Positions 1 to 8,428 of a stretch of DNA of 64,000 nucleotides are shown here, in pieces. How positions within the stretch are numbered: the stretch's first letter is position 1; each line of letters opens with the position of its first letter. Position numbers and translations under genes: made by a program. Location: positions 2,385,551 to 2,449,550 of the forward strand of contig NZ_CP013126.1 of the NCBI RefSeq assembly GCF_001441165.1, given 5' to 3'. Below the pieces are notes generated by a model. The model was not told where the DNA came from, made no database searches, and was given only the letters and a program-made list of their open reading frames with translations. Origin of the DNA: Acidipropionibacterium acidipropionici (GTDB lineage: Bacteria > Actinomycetota > Actinomycetes > Propionibacteriales > Propionibacteriaceae).

Positions 1-1
1 C

Positions 2-1183
2 GACTTCGACCAGATCAAGTACTTCGTGCGCGCCCAGGAGCAGCAGGCCCAGTCCTGGGAGGATCTGCCCGCCGACATCAAGAACACCTACGACCGGCTC
101 GGCATCCCCGAGGCCGAGAAGGACCGCCTGGTGGCCGGCGTGGCCGCCCAGTACGAGTCCGAGGTGGTCTACCACAAGATCAACGAGGAGCTCGGCAAGC
201 AGGGTGTCATCTTCCTCGACACCGACACCGCCCTGCGGGAGCAGCCCGAGCTGTTCAAGGAGTACTTCGCCTCGACCATCCCGGTCGGCGACAACAAGTT
301 CGCGGCTCTGAACTCCGCGGTGTGGTCGGGCGGCTCCTTCATCTACGTCCCGAAGGGCGTCCACTGCACCATCCCGCTGCAGGCCTACTTCAGGATGAAC
401 ACCGAGAATCTCGGCCAGTTCGAGCGGACCCTGATCATCGTCGACGAGGGCGCCTACGTGCACTACGTCGAGGGCTGCACCGCCCCGATCTACAAGTCGG
501 ACTCGCTGCACGCCGCCGTCGTGGAGATCATCGTCAAGAAGAACGCCCGCTGCCGCTACACGACCATCCAGAACTGGTCGAACAACGTGTACAACCTCGT
601 CACCCAGCGTGCCTACGTCGAGGAGGGCGGCACGATGGAGTGGATCGACGGCAATATCGGCTCCAAGTCCAACATGAAGTACCCGGCCTGCTACCTGATG
701 GGCGAGCACGCCAAGGGAGAGGCCCTTTCGGTGGCCTTCGCGGCCGAGGGGCAGCATCAGGACACCGGCGCCAAGATGGTCCACAACGCCCCCTACACGT
801 CCTCGACGATCGTCTCGAAGTCGATCTCCCAGGGCGGAGGCCGCTCGGCCTACCGCGGGCTGGTCGCGGTGGGCAGGAACGCTCACCACTCGGCCTCCTC
901 GGTGCGATGCGACGCGCTGCTGGTCGACGACATCTCCCGCTCGGACACCTACCCCTACAACGACATCCGCACCGACGAGGTGTCGATGGCCCATGAGGCC
1001 ACCGTCTCCAAGGTGAGTGAGGACCAGCTGTTCTACCTCATGCAGCGCGGCCTCACCGAGGAGGAGGCGATGGGCATGATCGTGCGCGGATTCGTCGAGC
1101 CGATCGCCAAGGAACTCCCGATGGAGTACGCCCTGGAGCTCAACCGGCTCATCGAGATCCAGATGGAGGGTGCGGTCGGCTGA
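2..1183 (+). CDS. sufB: Fe-S cluster assembly protein SufB (5' end outside window)
   Basis: Core scaffold subunit of the SUF cytosolic iron-sulfur assembly machinery; with SufD and SufC it forms the SufBC2D complex on which clusters are built. The frame is open from base 2, before any start codon, and reads [15 protein letters not shown], an internal SufB segment, so the N-terminus lies upstream of the window. The visible 393 codons carry typical SufB features: a long beta-helix core and the C-terminal stretch with [13 protein letters not shown] and [11 protein letters not shown]. The GTG at 26 is internal and is not the start. It is the first visible gene of a seven-gene same-strand operon. 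The upstream gene (often the regulator sufR in actinobacteria) is not visible. Confidence 0.96.
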   Translation, partial: DFDQIKYFVRAQEQQAQSWEDLPADIKNTYDRLGIPEAEKDRLVAGVAAQYESEVVYHKINEELGKQGVIFLDTDTALREQPELFKEYFASTIPVGDNKFAALNSAVWSGGSFIYVPKGVHCTIPLQAYFRMNTENLGQFERTLIIVDEGAYVHYVEGCTAPIYKSDSLHAAVVEIIVKKNARCRYTTIQNWSNNVYNLVTQRAYVEEGGTMEWIDGNIGSKSNMKYPACYLMGEHAKGEALSVAFAAEGQHQDTGAKMVHNAPYTSSTIVSKSISQGGGRSAYRGLVAVGRNAHHSASSVRCDALLVDDISRSDTYPYNDIRTDEVSMAHEATVSKVSEDQLFYLMQRGLTEEEAMGMIVRGFVEPIAKELPMEYALELNRLIEIQMEGAVG

Positions 1184-1232
1184 GACGCCGATCACCACAT
1201 CACCGACAATCCTCAAGAAAGAGAGCACTGCG

Positions 1233-2426
1233 TTGAGCGCACCCGTCCAGGCCCCCGAGAAGGGTCACAACGTCACCATCGAGGGGGATGTGGAGTCGCA
1301 TCTGCATCCCATGCCCTCCTGGGACGTCGCCGATCACCCGATGCCCACTGGCCGCGAGGAGATCTGGCGCTTCACCCCGGTCAAGCAGTTCAGGCCGCTC
1401 CTGTCGGAGGGCAGCACGAAGGCCGTCGTCGAGTGGGCCGTCCGGGCCCCCGAGCAGGTGACGGTGACCGAGCTGCCCGGTGACGTGATGCGCGGCCTGG
1501 CCGAGATCCCGCAGGACCGCCTATCGGCGATCGCGGCGGCCAACGACACCCATCCGTCGCGTCGCATCGACATTCCGGCCGAGGCCGAGCTGGACGCGCC
1601 CGTCGACATCGACCTCACCGGCACCGGGGTCGAGGAATCGGCCTTCCAGAACGTCGTGGTGGCCATCGGCGCCTTCGCCCGCGCCACCATCGTGGTGCGT
1701 TACAAGGGCTCGGCCAATCTCGGCGAGAACTGGACCTTCCGGATCGGCGACGGCGCGGAGGTGACGATCGTCTTCCTCCACGAGTGGGCCGACGACGCCG
1801 TCCACGGCGCGCAGATCGCCTTCGAGCTGGGTCGCGACACCACCGTGCGCACCGCCCAGGCCACCTTCGGCGGCAAGGCCGTGAGGATCTCCCAGGCGGC
1901 CTCCTACCAGGGCCCCGGCGCCGATCTCAACCAGCTCGGCGTCTACTTCGCCGACGCCGGCCAGCACATCGAGCACCGGCTCTTCGTCGATCACAACGCC
2001 CCCCGGACCAACTCCCGGGTGGACTTCCGCGGCTGTCTGCAGGGTCAGGACGCCCACTCGGTGTGGATCGGCGATGTGCTCATCCGCCCGGTCGCCGAGG
2101 GGATCGACACCTACGAGTCCAACAAGAACCTGGTCCTCACCGAGGGCTGCCGGGCCGACGCGGTGCCGAACCTGGAGATCCAGACCGGCAACATCCGCGG
2201 CGCGGGTCACTCGGCCTCCACCGGCCGCTTCGACGCCGAGCAGCTGTTCTACCTGCAGTCGCGCGGCATCGAGGAGGAGGAGGCCAGGCGCCTGGTCGTC
2301 CACGGCTTCTTCACCGACATCGTGCGCCGGATCGGCGTCGAGGAGATCAGCACCGAGCTCATGCACCTCATCGAGGACGAGCTGCGCGAGACTCTGGGCG
2401 CCAAGACCGAACTGCCGGAGAACTGA
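1233..2426 (+). CDS. sufD: Fe-S cluster assembly protein SufD
   Basis: SufB paralogue and partner in the SufBC2D scaffold complex, needed for iron acquisition and cluster formation. The protein of about 397 residues has the SufBD beta-helix core and a C-terminal motif parallel to SufB (EQLFYLQSRGIEEEEARRL). The TTG at 1233 was chosen as start because AAGAAAGAGAG lies about 8 nt upstream. An in-frame GTG further upstream (1170) would overlap sufB and add a non-conserved tail. The stop overlaps the next start (ATGA at 2423-2426 region), indicating translational coupling. Confidence 0.93.
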   Translation: MSAPVQAPEKGHNVTIEGDVESHLHPMPSWDVADHPMPTGREEIWRFTPVKQFRPLLSEGSTKAVVEWAVRAPEQVTVTELPGDVMRGLAEIPQDRLSAIAAANDTHPSRRIDIPAEAELDAPVDIDLTGTGVEESAFQNVVVAIGAFARATIVVRYKGSANLGENWTFRIGDGAEVTIVFLHEWADDAVHGAQIAFELGRDTTVRTAQATFGGKAVRISQAASYQGPGADLNQLGVYFADAGQHIEHRLFVDHNAPRTNSRVDFRGCLQGQDAHSVWIGDVLIRPVAEGIDTYESNKNLVLTEGCRADAVPNLEIQTGNIRGAGHSASTGRFDAEQLFYLQSRGIEEEEARRLVVHGFFTDIVRRIGVEEISTELMHLIEDELRETLGAKTELPEN

Positions 2427-2764
2427 TGGCGGCGGTGAAGGTGACGACGGTCGACGAGCTGGAGGACGACACCCCCGTCCAGTTCGACGACGTCGACGGA
2501 CTCACCGACATCGTGCTGGTGCGCACCGAGGGACAGACCTACGCGATCGGCGCCTGGTGCAGCCACGCCGACGTTCCGATGTGCGAGGGCGAGATCGAGG
2601 ACTGCGCCATCGAGTGCTACATGCACGGGTCCATGTTCGACCTGCGCACCGGAGCCCCCACAAACCTGCCGGCCACCGAGCCGATTCCCGTATATCCCGT
2701 GACCATCGACGGCGACGACGTTCTCGTCGACGTCGCCAACCCCATTCCCTACAAGGAGTCCTGA
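2426..2764 (+). CDS. Rieske-type [2Fe-2S] ferredoxin in the suf operon
   Basis: A 112-residue non-heme Rieske protein. It shows the classical ligand pair of motifs, C45-S-H47 and C64-Y-M-H67, that binds a [2Fe-2S] cluster through two Cys and two His. The start ATG shares its A with the sufD stop codon, so the two are co-translated. Related small Rieske proteins are found between sufD and sufC in actinobacterial suf operons, where an electron-donor role in cluster assembly is a reasonable inference but is not shown by sequence. It has no signal peptide and should be cytosolic. It resembles NirD/biphenyl-dioxygenase ferredoxins, but the context argues against a catabolic role. Confidence 0.88.
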   Translation: MAAVKVTTVDELEDDTPVQFDDVDGLTDIVLVRTEGQTYAIGAWCSHADVPMCEGEIEDCAIECYMHGSMFDLRTGAPTNLPATEPIPVYPVTIDGDDVLVDVANPIPYKES

Positions 2765-2769
2765 ACCCC

Positions 2770-3537
2770 ATGGCAACGCTCCAGATCAACGACCTCCACG
2801 TCGACGTCCTGACCGAGTCAGGCCCCAAGAACATCCTCAAGGGCGTCAACCTCACCATGAGCTCCGGCGAGGTGCACGCCATCATGGGCCCCAACGGGTC
2901 CGGCAAGTCGACCCTCGCCTACACCCTGGCGGGCCACCCCAAGTACAAGGTCACCGGCGGATCGGTGACCCTGGACGGCGAGGACCTGCTGGCCATGACC
3001 GTCGACCAGCGCGCCCGCGCCGGCCTCTTCCTGGCCATGCAGTACCCGGTCGAGATCCCCGGCGTCTCGGTGTCGAACTTCCTGCGCTCGGCCCGCACCG
3101 CCATCGACGGCCAGGCCCCCAAGCTGCGCACCTGGGTCAAGGAGGTCGACGCCGCCCTGCAGCGCCAGGACCTCGACGACGACTTCGCCGACCGCTCGGT
3201 CAACGAGGGATTCTCCGGCGGTGAGAAGAAGCGCCACGAGATGACCCAGCTCGAGCTGCTCCACCCCAAGTTCGCGATCCTCGACGAGACCGACTCCGGC
3301 CTGGACATCGACGCCCTCAAGGTGGTCTCCACCGGCGTCAACCACTACCTGGAGGACAGGTCCCACGGGGTGATGCTCATCACCCACTACACGCGGATCC
3401 TGCGCTACATCAAGGCCACCCAGGTGCACGTCTTCGTCGACGGACGGGTCGCCGAGACCGGCGGACCGGAGCTCGGCGAGCAGCTCGAGGCCGAGGGCTA
3501 CGAGAAGTACGTCGAGGCTGCGAAGGCGAACGCCTGA
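2770..3537 (+). CDS. sufC: Fe-S cluster assembly ATPase SufC
   Basis: ABC-type ATPase that drives conformational change in the SufBC2D scaffold; soluble, not a transporter. The 255-residue protein has Walker A GPNGSGKS (40-47), the ABC signature FSGGEKKR (148-155) and a Walker B/D-loop LDETDSGLD (171-179), all typical of SufC. Its start lies 5 bp after the Rieske gene stop, and its own TGA overlaps the sufS ATG, so the operon continues without a gap. The start is unambiguous because the only in-frame upstream codons belong to the preceding gene in another frame. Confidence 0.97.
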   Translation: MATLQINDLHVDVLTESGPKNILKGVNLTMSSGEVHAIMGPNGSGKSTLAYTLAGHPKYKVTGGSVTLDGEDLLAMTVDQRARAGLFLAMQYPVEIPGVSVSNFLRSARTAIDGQAPKLRTWVKEVDAALQRQDLDDDFADRSVNEGFSGGEKKRHEMTQLELLHPKFAILDETDSGLDIDALKVVSTGVNHYLEDRSHGVMLITHYTRILRYIKATQVHVFVDGRVAETGGPELGEQLEAEGYEKYVEAAKANA

Positions 3538-4820
3538 TGAGTGAGGCCACTGCGTACGACGTCGAGGCGGTCCGCGCCGATTTCCCGATCCTGTCCACCA
3601 GGGTCGGGGACCACCCGCTGGTCTACCTGGACTCCGCCAACACCTCGCAGAAACCGCAGGTCGTCATCGACGCGGTGGCCGACCACTACGCCCACCACAA
3701 CGCCAATGTGGCCCGCGCCATGCACAAGCTGGGGCTCGAGTCCACCCAGGCCTACGAGGGCGGGCGGGAGCGCATCGCGAAGTTCATCGGGGCGAACCGT
3801 CCCGAGGAGGTCGTCGCGCTCACCAACGCGTCGGAGGCCCTCAACCTGTGCGCGTACACGCTGGGTTCGCGGCTGGGCCCCGGCGACGAGGTGGTCATCT
3901 CCGTGATGGAGCACCACTCCAACCTGGTGCCCTGGCAGCTGGCCTGCCAGCGGAGCGGAGCCACCCTGCGCTGGTTCGACATCACCGATGAGGGCCGGCT
4001 TGACCTGGAGAAGGCGGCTCGCGAGGGGCTCATCAACGAGCACACCAAGGTGGTCTCGGTGGCCCTGGCCTCCAACGTGCTGGGCACCGTCAACCCGATC
4101 AGCCTCATCGCAGAGCAGGCCCACGCGGTCGGCGCGGTGATGGTGGTCGACGCCTCCCAGGCCGTGCCGCAGATGCCCATCGACGTCTCGGCGCTGGGGG
4201 CCGACCTGCTGGCCTTCACCGGCCACAAGATGGTCGGGCCGACCGGCATCGGCATCCTCTGGGGCCGCTACGACCTGCTCGCCGAGCTGCCGCCCTTCCT
4301 GGGCGGCGGCGAGATGATCGAGATCGTCAAGATGGACCACTCCACCTACGCCGAGCCCCCGCACCGCTTCGAGGCGGGCACCCCGCCGATCGCCCAGATG
4401 GTCGGGCTGGCCGCCGCCGCCGACTACCTCGACGGGATCGGGATGGACGCCATCGCCGCCCATGAGCGCGATCTGGCCGATTACGCCCTGGAGGGTTTGT
4501 CCGGGGTCAAGGGGCTGCGCATACTGGGCCCTGAGGAGGCCGTGGACCGTACGGGCACGATCTCCTTCAGCATCGAGGGCGTGCATCCCCATGACGCGAT
4601 GAGCATCATGGACTCCCGGGGTGTGGCGGTGCGCGGTGGTCATCACTGCGCCAGGCCGCTCCACGAGAGGCTGGGGCTGCAGTCGTCGCTGCGGGCGTCG
4701 GGTTACCTGTACACCACCAGAGGCGAGATCGACGCCCTCGTCGATGCCGTGGAGTACGCCCGGGACTTCTTCACCGGGCGCATGAGCGTGGGCGCCGGTT
4801 CAGGGAGGCGACAGTCATGA
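3537..4820 (+). CDS. sufS: Cysteine desulfurase SufS
   Basis: PLP-dependent class II cysteine desulfurase that releases sulfur from L-cysteine as an enzyme persulfide for Fe-S assembly. The 427-residue chain has the PLP-binding lysine K231 in FTGHK and the catalytic cysteine C371 in RGGHHCARPL, with the short active-site loop typical of SufS rather than IscS. The start codon overlaps the sufC stop (ATGA), and the stop overlaps the sufU start by 4 bp. The expected partner, SufU, is encoded immediately downstream. This is the Gram-positive SufS-SufU arrangement rather than SufS-SufE. Confidence 0.97.
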   Translation: MSEATAYDVEAVRADFPILSTRVGDHPLVYLDSANTSQKPQVVIDAVADHYAHHNANVARAMHKLGLESTQAYEGGRERIAKFIGANRPEEVVALTNASEALNLCAYTLGSRLGPGDEVVISVMEHHSNLVPWQLACQRSGATLRWFDITDEGRLDLEKAAREGLINEHTKVVSVALASNVLGTVNPISLIAEQAHAVGAVMVVDASQAVPQMPIDVSALGADLLAFTGHKMVGPTGIGILWGRYDLLAELPPFLGGGEMIEIVKMDHSTYAEPPHRFEAGTPPIAQMVGLAAAADYLDGIGMDAIAAHERDLADYALEGLSGVKGLRILGPEEAVDRTGTISFSIEGVHPHDAMSIMDSRGVAVRGGHHCARPLHERLGLQSSLRASGYLYTTRGEIDALVDAVEYARDFFTGRMSVGAGSGRRQS

Positions 4821-5305
4821 ACGTCGAGGACATGTACCAGGAGATCATCCTCGATCACTACCGTGAGAAGCACCATGCGGGGCTCCGTGAGGACTTCACC
4901 ACACAGGTGACCCAGGTCAACCCGTCCTGCGGGGACGAGCTGCTGCTTCGGCTCCACCTGGACGGGGACCGGATCCGCGACGTCTCCTATGACGCCGTCG
5001 GCTGCTCCATCTCGCAGGCCTCCACCTCGGTGATGACCGACCTGGTGATCGGAAAGACCGTGGAGGAGGCGCAGCAGCTCTACCGGGGCTTCCAGGAGAT
5101 GATGCGCTCCCACGGCGACACGAGCCTGGATGAGGACGTCTACGAGGACGCCGTGGCCTTCGAGGGGGTGGCCAAGCTGATGGCGCGGGTCAAGTGCGCC
5201 ATGCTCGGCTGGTCCGCCCTGGAGGAGAGCCTCATGGAGGCCGAACAGAACAGCGACACAGCTCCGGCCGTTGCCGGGGCGCCGGCGAAGGGAGAGACGG
5301 CATGA
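4817..5305 (+). CDS. sufU: SUF system sulfur-transfer protein SufU
   Basis: Zinc-containing IscU-like protein that accepts persulfide sulfur from SufS and passes it to SufBCD. The 162 residues include the conserved zinc/sulfur cysteines C38 (PSCGD), C63 (VGCSIS) and C127 (VKCAM), with D40 next to the first. A Gram-positive-type insertion lies between the second and third cysteines, which separates SufU from IscU. The start overlaps the sufS stop by 4 bp. The C-terminal tail after about residue 140 is Ala-rich and poorly conserved. It overlaps the start of sufT by ATGA. Confidence 0.95.
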   Translation: MNVEDMYQEIILDHYREKHHAGLREDFTTQVTQVNPSCGDELLLRLHLDGDRIRDVSYDAVGCSISQASTSVMTDLVIGKTVEEAQQLYRGFQEMMRSHGDTSLDEDVYEDAVAFEGVAKLMARVKCAMLGWSALEESLMEAEQNSDTAPAVAGAPAKGETA

Positions 5306-5709
5306 GCGAGGAGACGACCGAGGGGGTCAGGCCCTCGGACCTGGTGCGCGACACCCTCCCCGACCAGGAGCCCGCTGCTCCGGCGGAGACCGCTGTGTCG
5401 CTGCCGACGGTGGACGACGTCGTGGAGGCGATGAAGGACGTCATCGATCCCGAGCTGATGGTCAATGTGGTGGATCTGGGGCTGGTCTACGGCATCCAGA
5501 TCGACGATGACGCCAATGTCACCATCGACATGACGCTGACCAGCCCGACCTGTCCGCTGACGGATCGGCTGGAGTACGACACCCAGACGGTGCTCGAGGG
5601 GATCGTCAACAGTGTGGCGATCAACTGGGTGTGGCTGCCGCCGTGGGGCCTGGAGAGGATCACTCCCGACGGACGCCAGCAGCTGCAGGCGATCGGCTTC
5701 AACGTCTGA
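5302..5709 (+). CDS. sufT: Metal-sulfur cluster assembly factor SufT (DUF59/MIP18 family)
   Basis: A 135-residue MIP18/DUF59 protein acting in maturation of Fe-S proteins. The family core is clear: DPELMVNVVDLGLVY, followed by the TSPTCPL loop holding the conserved cysteine, and the hydrophobic segment with VWLPPWG. About 35 N-terminal residues are acidic and Pro/Ala-rich and precede the domain. It is the last gene of the operon, with a 4-bp overlap with sufU. Only 2 bp separate its stop from the stop of the convergent lipoprotein gene, and no obvious terminator hairpin fits between them. Confidence 0.93.
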   Translation: MSEETTEGVRPSDLVRDTLPDQEPAAPAETAVSLPTVDDVVEAMKDVIDPELMVNVVDLGLVYGIQIDDDANVTIDMTLTSPTCPLTDRLEYDTQTVLEGIVNSVAINWVWLPPWGLERITPDGRQQLQAIGFNV

Positions 5710-5711
5710 TC

Positions 5712-6263
5712 TCAGCCGTTGGCCTCGAGTGGCATGAGTTCCTCGACGGAGTAGGCGTGCGCCCCGGACGGGCCCGGTGAGGCTGTGGACATGGGGACGC
5801 CGGGCCCCAACGGGGCGGCGGTGCCGCCCGTGATGGTGAAGACGCCGTTGGCCCCGCCCTCGATCCGGTAGACGTCGCCGTAGCTCTGGAGGTCTGAACG
5901 GGATGCCTTGGCCACCTTCCGGACGAAGATCAGGTATGTCGTGCCGGTCTTCATCTTGGCCAATGTTTCGGTGTGAGGATCCTGATTGCCGTTCTCCCCG
6001 GTCATGTCGATGGTCAGCGTCCCGGGCGATGCCGACGTGGAGCGGGCAACCTGGAATGTGCCCAGGCGGATTCCTTCCACGTTCTTGAAGGTGCTGAACC
6101 GTCCGACGACGGCTGCGGTGCTCATTGACGCGATGGCCTCGACCGAGTCGTAGACCGGCCCATCGTAGCCTCCTGTCTGAGTGGTGGTGCAGGCCACCAG
6201 TGGAACGGCGACGAGGCCGACGAGAGTCGCGACGATGCGGCGTCGAACGATGAGCGCGGCCAT
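5712..6263 (-). CDS. Putative secreted lipoprotein, unknown function
   Basis: A 183-residue protein with an N-terminal signal: basic MAALIVRRR, a hydrophobic stretch, then the lipobox-like VPLVAC with Cys near residue 24. Lipid anchoring to the outer face of the membrane is predicted. The remainder is Gly/Thr/Ser-rich and contains short beta-like segments (for example TTYLIFVRKV). No known domain was recognised. The ATG at 6263 was chosen because GGAGGGACTC lies just upstream and it places the signal peptide at the N-terminus; the frame stays open further upstream but without a plausible start. It converges on sufT. Confidence 0.72.
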   Translation of the reverse strand: MAALIVRRRIVATLVGLVAVPLVACTTTQTGGYDGPVYDSVEAIASMSTAAVVGRFSTFKNVEGIRLGTFQVARSTSASPGTLTIDMTGENGNQDPHTETLAKMKTGTTYLIFVRKVAKASRSDLQSYGDVYRIEGGANGVFTITGGTAAPLGPGVPMSTASPGPSGAHAYSVEELMPLEANG

Positions 6264-6377
6264 GAGTCCCTCCGGCACTAGTGGATCCCTGGGTGATCCA
6301 GAGACCGAGATCTCAACTAGGTTTGTGGGGAGAGCCCCCGACATTATCAGGATCCGGGGCGCCGATAGGATCACGCC

Positions 6378-6998
6378 GTGAGTGACAGTGCGCCCCGACG
6401 TCGTCTTAAGGAGGCAGAGGTTGAGAGGGCGCAGCCGAGCGGGTTCCACAAAGTGGTCGCACACGCACTCCTGCTCGGAGGGAGAGTTCTGTCTCTGGTC
6501 ACGATCGCCGTCGTCGCCAGAAGCCACGTCACCCAGGATGAGTGGCGCACGGCCCCACTCGACGACGCCGGATTCACGACTGCCGGGCTCCCGACCGCCT
6601 CGGTCGTACTCCTGTTCTGCCTCGGAATGGCGTTGCCGTTCATTATTCTTCCAGTCGGATCGACGGCGCTGGCCACCCGCGATGGAACCCGACTAACCGT
6701 TCGCGCTGTGCTCGGTCGGCGCACGGCGGATCTTTCGGCGGCGCGGCTGCGGACGGCAATAATTCCCGGACGCGGACCCGACACCTACATGGCCTCGGTG
6801 CGCTCCGGGTGGCGATGGGCCATCGTCGCGGCCTCGGAAACCTGGTACGACACCGACTACCGGATCCTCGACGGCTATGACGTCTGGGAGGATGGATCGC
6901 TGCTTCCCACGGTTCGTGGCTGGGTGTTCATGCTCGGCTGGGTATTGCTCGTCCTTGTCGTGGTCACTGTCGGCGGCGCGATTGCAGGGACGTTCTGA
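6378..6998 (+). CDS. Putative membrane protein, unknown function
   Basis: A 206-residue protein with about three hydrophobic segments: roughly residues 33-47, 73-95 and 178-203. A polar region of about 80 residues lies between the second and third. No domain is recognised, although the overall layout (two early helices, a PH-like soluble stretch, a late helix) resembles small actinobacterial PH-domain membrane proteins; this is a guess. The GTG start at 6378 is supported by TAGGAT at 6366-6371, exactly 6 nt upstream, the leaderless pattern seen repeatedly in this window. It is divergent from the lipoprotein gene at 6263. Confidence 0.68.
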   Translation: MSDSAPRRRLKEAEVERAQPSGFHKVVAHALLLGGRVLSLVTIAVVARSHVTQDEWRTAPLDDAGFTTAGLPTASVVLLFCLGMALPFIILPVGSTALATRDGTRLTVRAVLGRRTADLSAARLRTAIIPGRGPDTYMASVRSGWRWAIVAASETWYDTDYRILDGYDVWEDGSLLPTVRGWVFMLGWVLLVLVVVTVGGAIAGTF

Positions 6999-7021
6999 CC
7001 TGTTCAATGCGAACCAGGGCC

Positions 7022-8332
7022 TCAGCCCAGCGCGACGCAGCTTGTGTACACAAGGTCGATCCGCTCATCAGACCTGTCTCGGAACTCGGTTGTGCGGCCT
7101 CGGGTGACTGTCCAGCGTCGGCCGGCGCGGTTGGTCCATTCGTAGACGCCGGGTTCGGGCTGGCTCAGTGTCCAGATGCCGGCGGTCTTGGCGCGGTGCT
7201 CTCTGCGGCTCAGCGGGCCGAGGTTGGAGATCCGGGTCTGGCCGGGCGGGGCCGGGGAACCGGGTGTCGATCTGCGGTAGGGGATCGTGTGGTCCAGGTC
7301 GGCGGTGCGGGATCTGGATGTTGAGTAGGGGAAGACGGAGCTGTCTTCCCGGATCACCAGCTGCCGGCGGAGTCTGTCGGGGATCTCATAGGCGTCAGCC
7401 GAGGGATCCCCCGCCAGGTCGGTGAGCGGCAGGACGCGGATCCGGTGGTGGCCCAGCAGGTGGGCCAGCTGGTCGAGGAGGACCGGGCCGACGTCACCGC
7501 CGCGGGCGAGGACGCGGGCCACATTCGTGGCGTCGGTGGCTGCGGTGTCGAGGGCTTCGGCGGCGATGTGGACCACCACGTCGGCCAAGGGCAGGCCCGG
7601 GGTGCCGGTGGTGTCGTCGGTGGTGGGAGTGGCGATCTCCTCCAGGGCCCGGGCCGCGAGGATCGGCAGCGGCTCCTGGGCCCCGTCCTTTCTCATCCGG
7701 GTCGTGATCCGGGTGATCTCGGCTTCCAGGGTGAGCGCGGCGGCGGTGTCCATCCGGGCCGTCAGCACCGAGGTCGAATCCCCCAGATGACGGATCGACA
7801 CGAACCGGTCGCGCCGGGCAATCTCGGCCTTCCGCCGCGCCAGGTCGGCGTCGGCGCGCACGATCAGCCCGGCCAGACGCCGCCGGATCCTCGGCCACGC
7901 CACAACCCCCCACAGGTCGGCCAGTTCCGCGTCGACCCACCGGGCCGCCTCGGCCGACAGGTCCTGGGCCGCCAGGGCGACTTTCCGGGCCTGCCAGGCC
8001 TCGACCCTCAGGTCGGCGACCGCCGCCCACAGCAGGGGATGCCGGGCCCGCAGGTTCGCGACGTCGTGGACGAGGCTCCAGGCGGCCGGTTCGCTCAGGT
8101 GCAGTAGGGCACCGACCTCCAGGGCCACGAACTCCCCGATCGCCCCGGCGCCCTCGGCCCCCGCCGAGACCACCTTCTCGGCGGCCGGGGATTCCACGAT
8201 CGGAGTGGGTGCCGGATACGCGTCGATCATGGCGGCCACCGCGGCCAGCCGGTCGGCCTCGGCGCGACGCACCGCGGTATCGGCGTCGACCAGCCGGTCG
8301 CTCGCCTGCCTGAACCGCGTCATCGCCTCCAT
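7022..8332 (-). CDS. DUF222 / HNH endonuclease domain protein (13E12-repeat type)
   Basis: A protein of about 436 residues of the actinobacterial DUF222-HNH family (REP13E12 proteins of mycobacteria). The N-terminal two thirds are helical and Ala/Arg-rich, as is usual for DUF222. The C-terminal HNH region reads DLDHTIPY, then ISNLGPLSRREHRAKT. The DH and N of the motif are present, but the first His of the usual RHHR is Glu here (RREHR), and the zinc cysteines of many relatives are absent. Nuclease activity is therefore uncertain. These genes are often multicopy and are associated with mobile DNA. The ATG at 8332 was chosen; a TTG at 8344 is also possible. No clear Shine-Dalgarno sequence is present. 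Confidence 0.85.
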   Translation of the reverse strand: MEAMTRFRQASDRLVDADTAVRRAEADRLAAVAAMIDAYPAPTPIVESPAAEKVVSAGAEGAGAIGEFVALEVGALLHLSEPAAWSLVHDVANLRARHPLLWAAVADLRVEAWQARKVALAAQDLSAEAARWVDAELADLWGVVAWPRIRRRLAGLIVRADADLARRKAEIARRDRFVSIRHLGDSTSVLTARMDTAAALTLEAEITRITTRMRKDGAQEPLPILAARALEEIATPTTDDTTGTPGLPLADVVVHIAAEALDTAATDATNVARVLARGGDVGPVLLDQLAHLLGHHRIRVLPLTDLAGDPSADAYEIPDRLRRQLVIREDSSVFPYSTSRSRTADLDHTIPYRRSTPGSPAPPGQTRISNLGPLSRREHRAKTAGIWTLSQPEPGVYEWTNRAGRRWTVTRGRTTEFRDRSDERIDLVYTSCVALG

Positions 8333-8357
8333 GACACAAGCCAACCAGCCGGGTCTG

Positions 8358-8418
8358 ACAATTCCCGGGGACAGAACCCCCTGGGTCTCAGAATGTGGAC
8401 ACCATTTTTGGGAATTCT
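8358..8418. repeat. Imperfect inverted repeat upstream of the HNH gene
   Basis: ACAATTCCC at 8358-8366 is matched by GGGAATTCT at 8410-8418 (8 of 9 positions complementary). A small GGGG/CCCC hairpin lies inside the left part (8367-8380). It occupies the gap between the HNH gene start and the metallopeptidase gene end. It could terminate the metallopeptidase transcript or be a remnant of a mobile-element end. No transposase is nearby. Confidence 0.35.
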
Positions 8419-8428
8419 GGAACCGTCG

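Noticed and set aside
1521-2366. Long minus-strand open frame opposite sufD, and similar ones opposite sufS (3498-4664), ABC-F (10834-12549) and proS (59390-60853)
   Set aside because: High-GC antisense shadows: the codon composition is dominated by Val, Gly, Asp, His and Arg from the complementary third-position bias, no domains are present, and the opposite strand carries a clear conserved gene.
8358-8418. Inverted repeat as an insertion sequence end
   Set aside because: No transposase fragment, no second end and no target-site duplication could be found.
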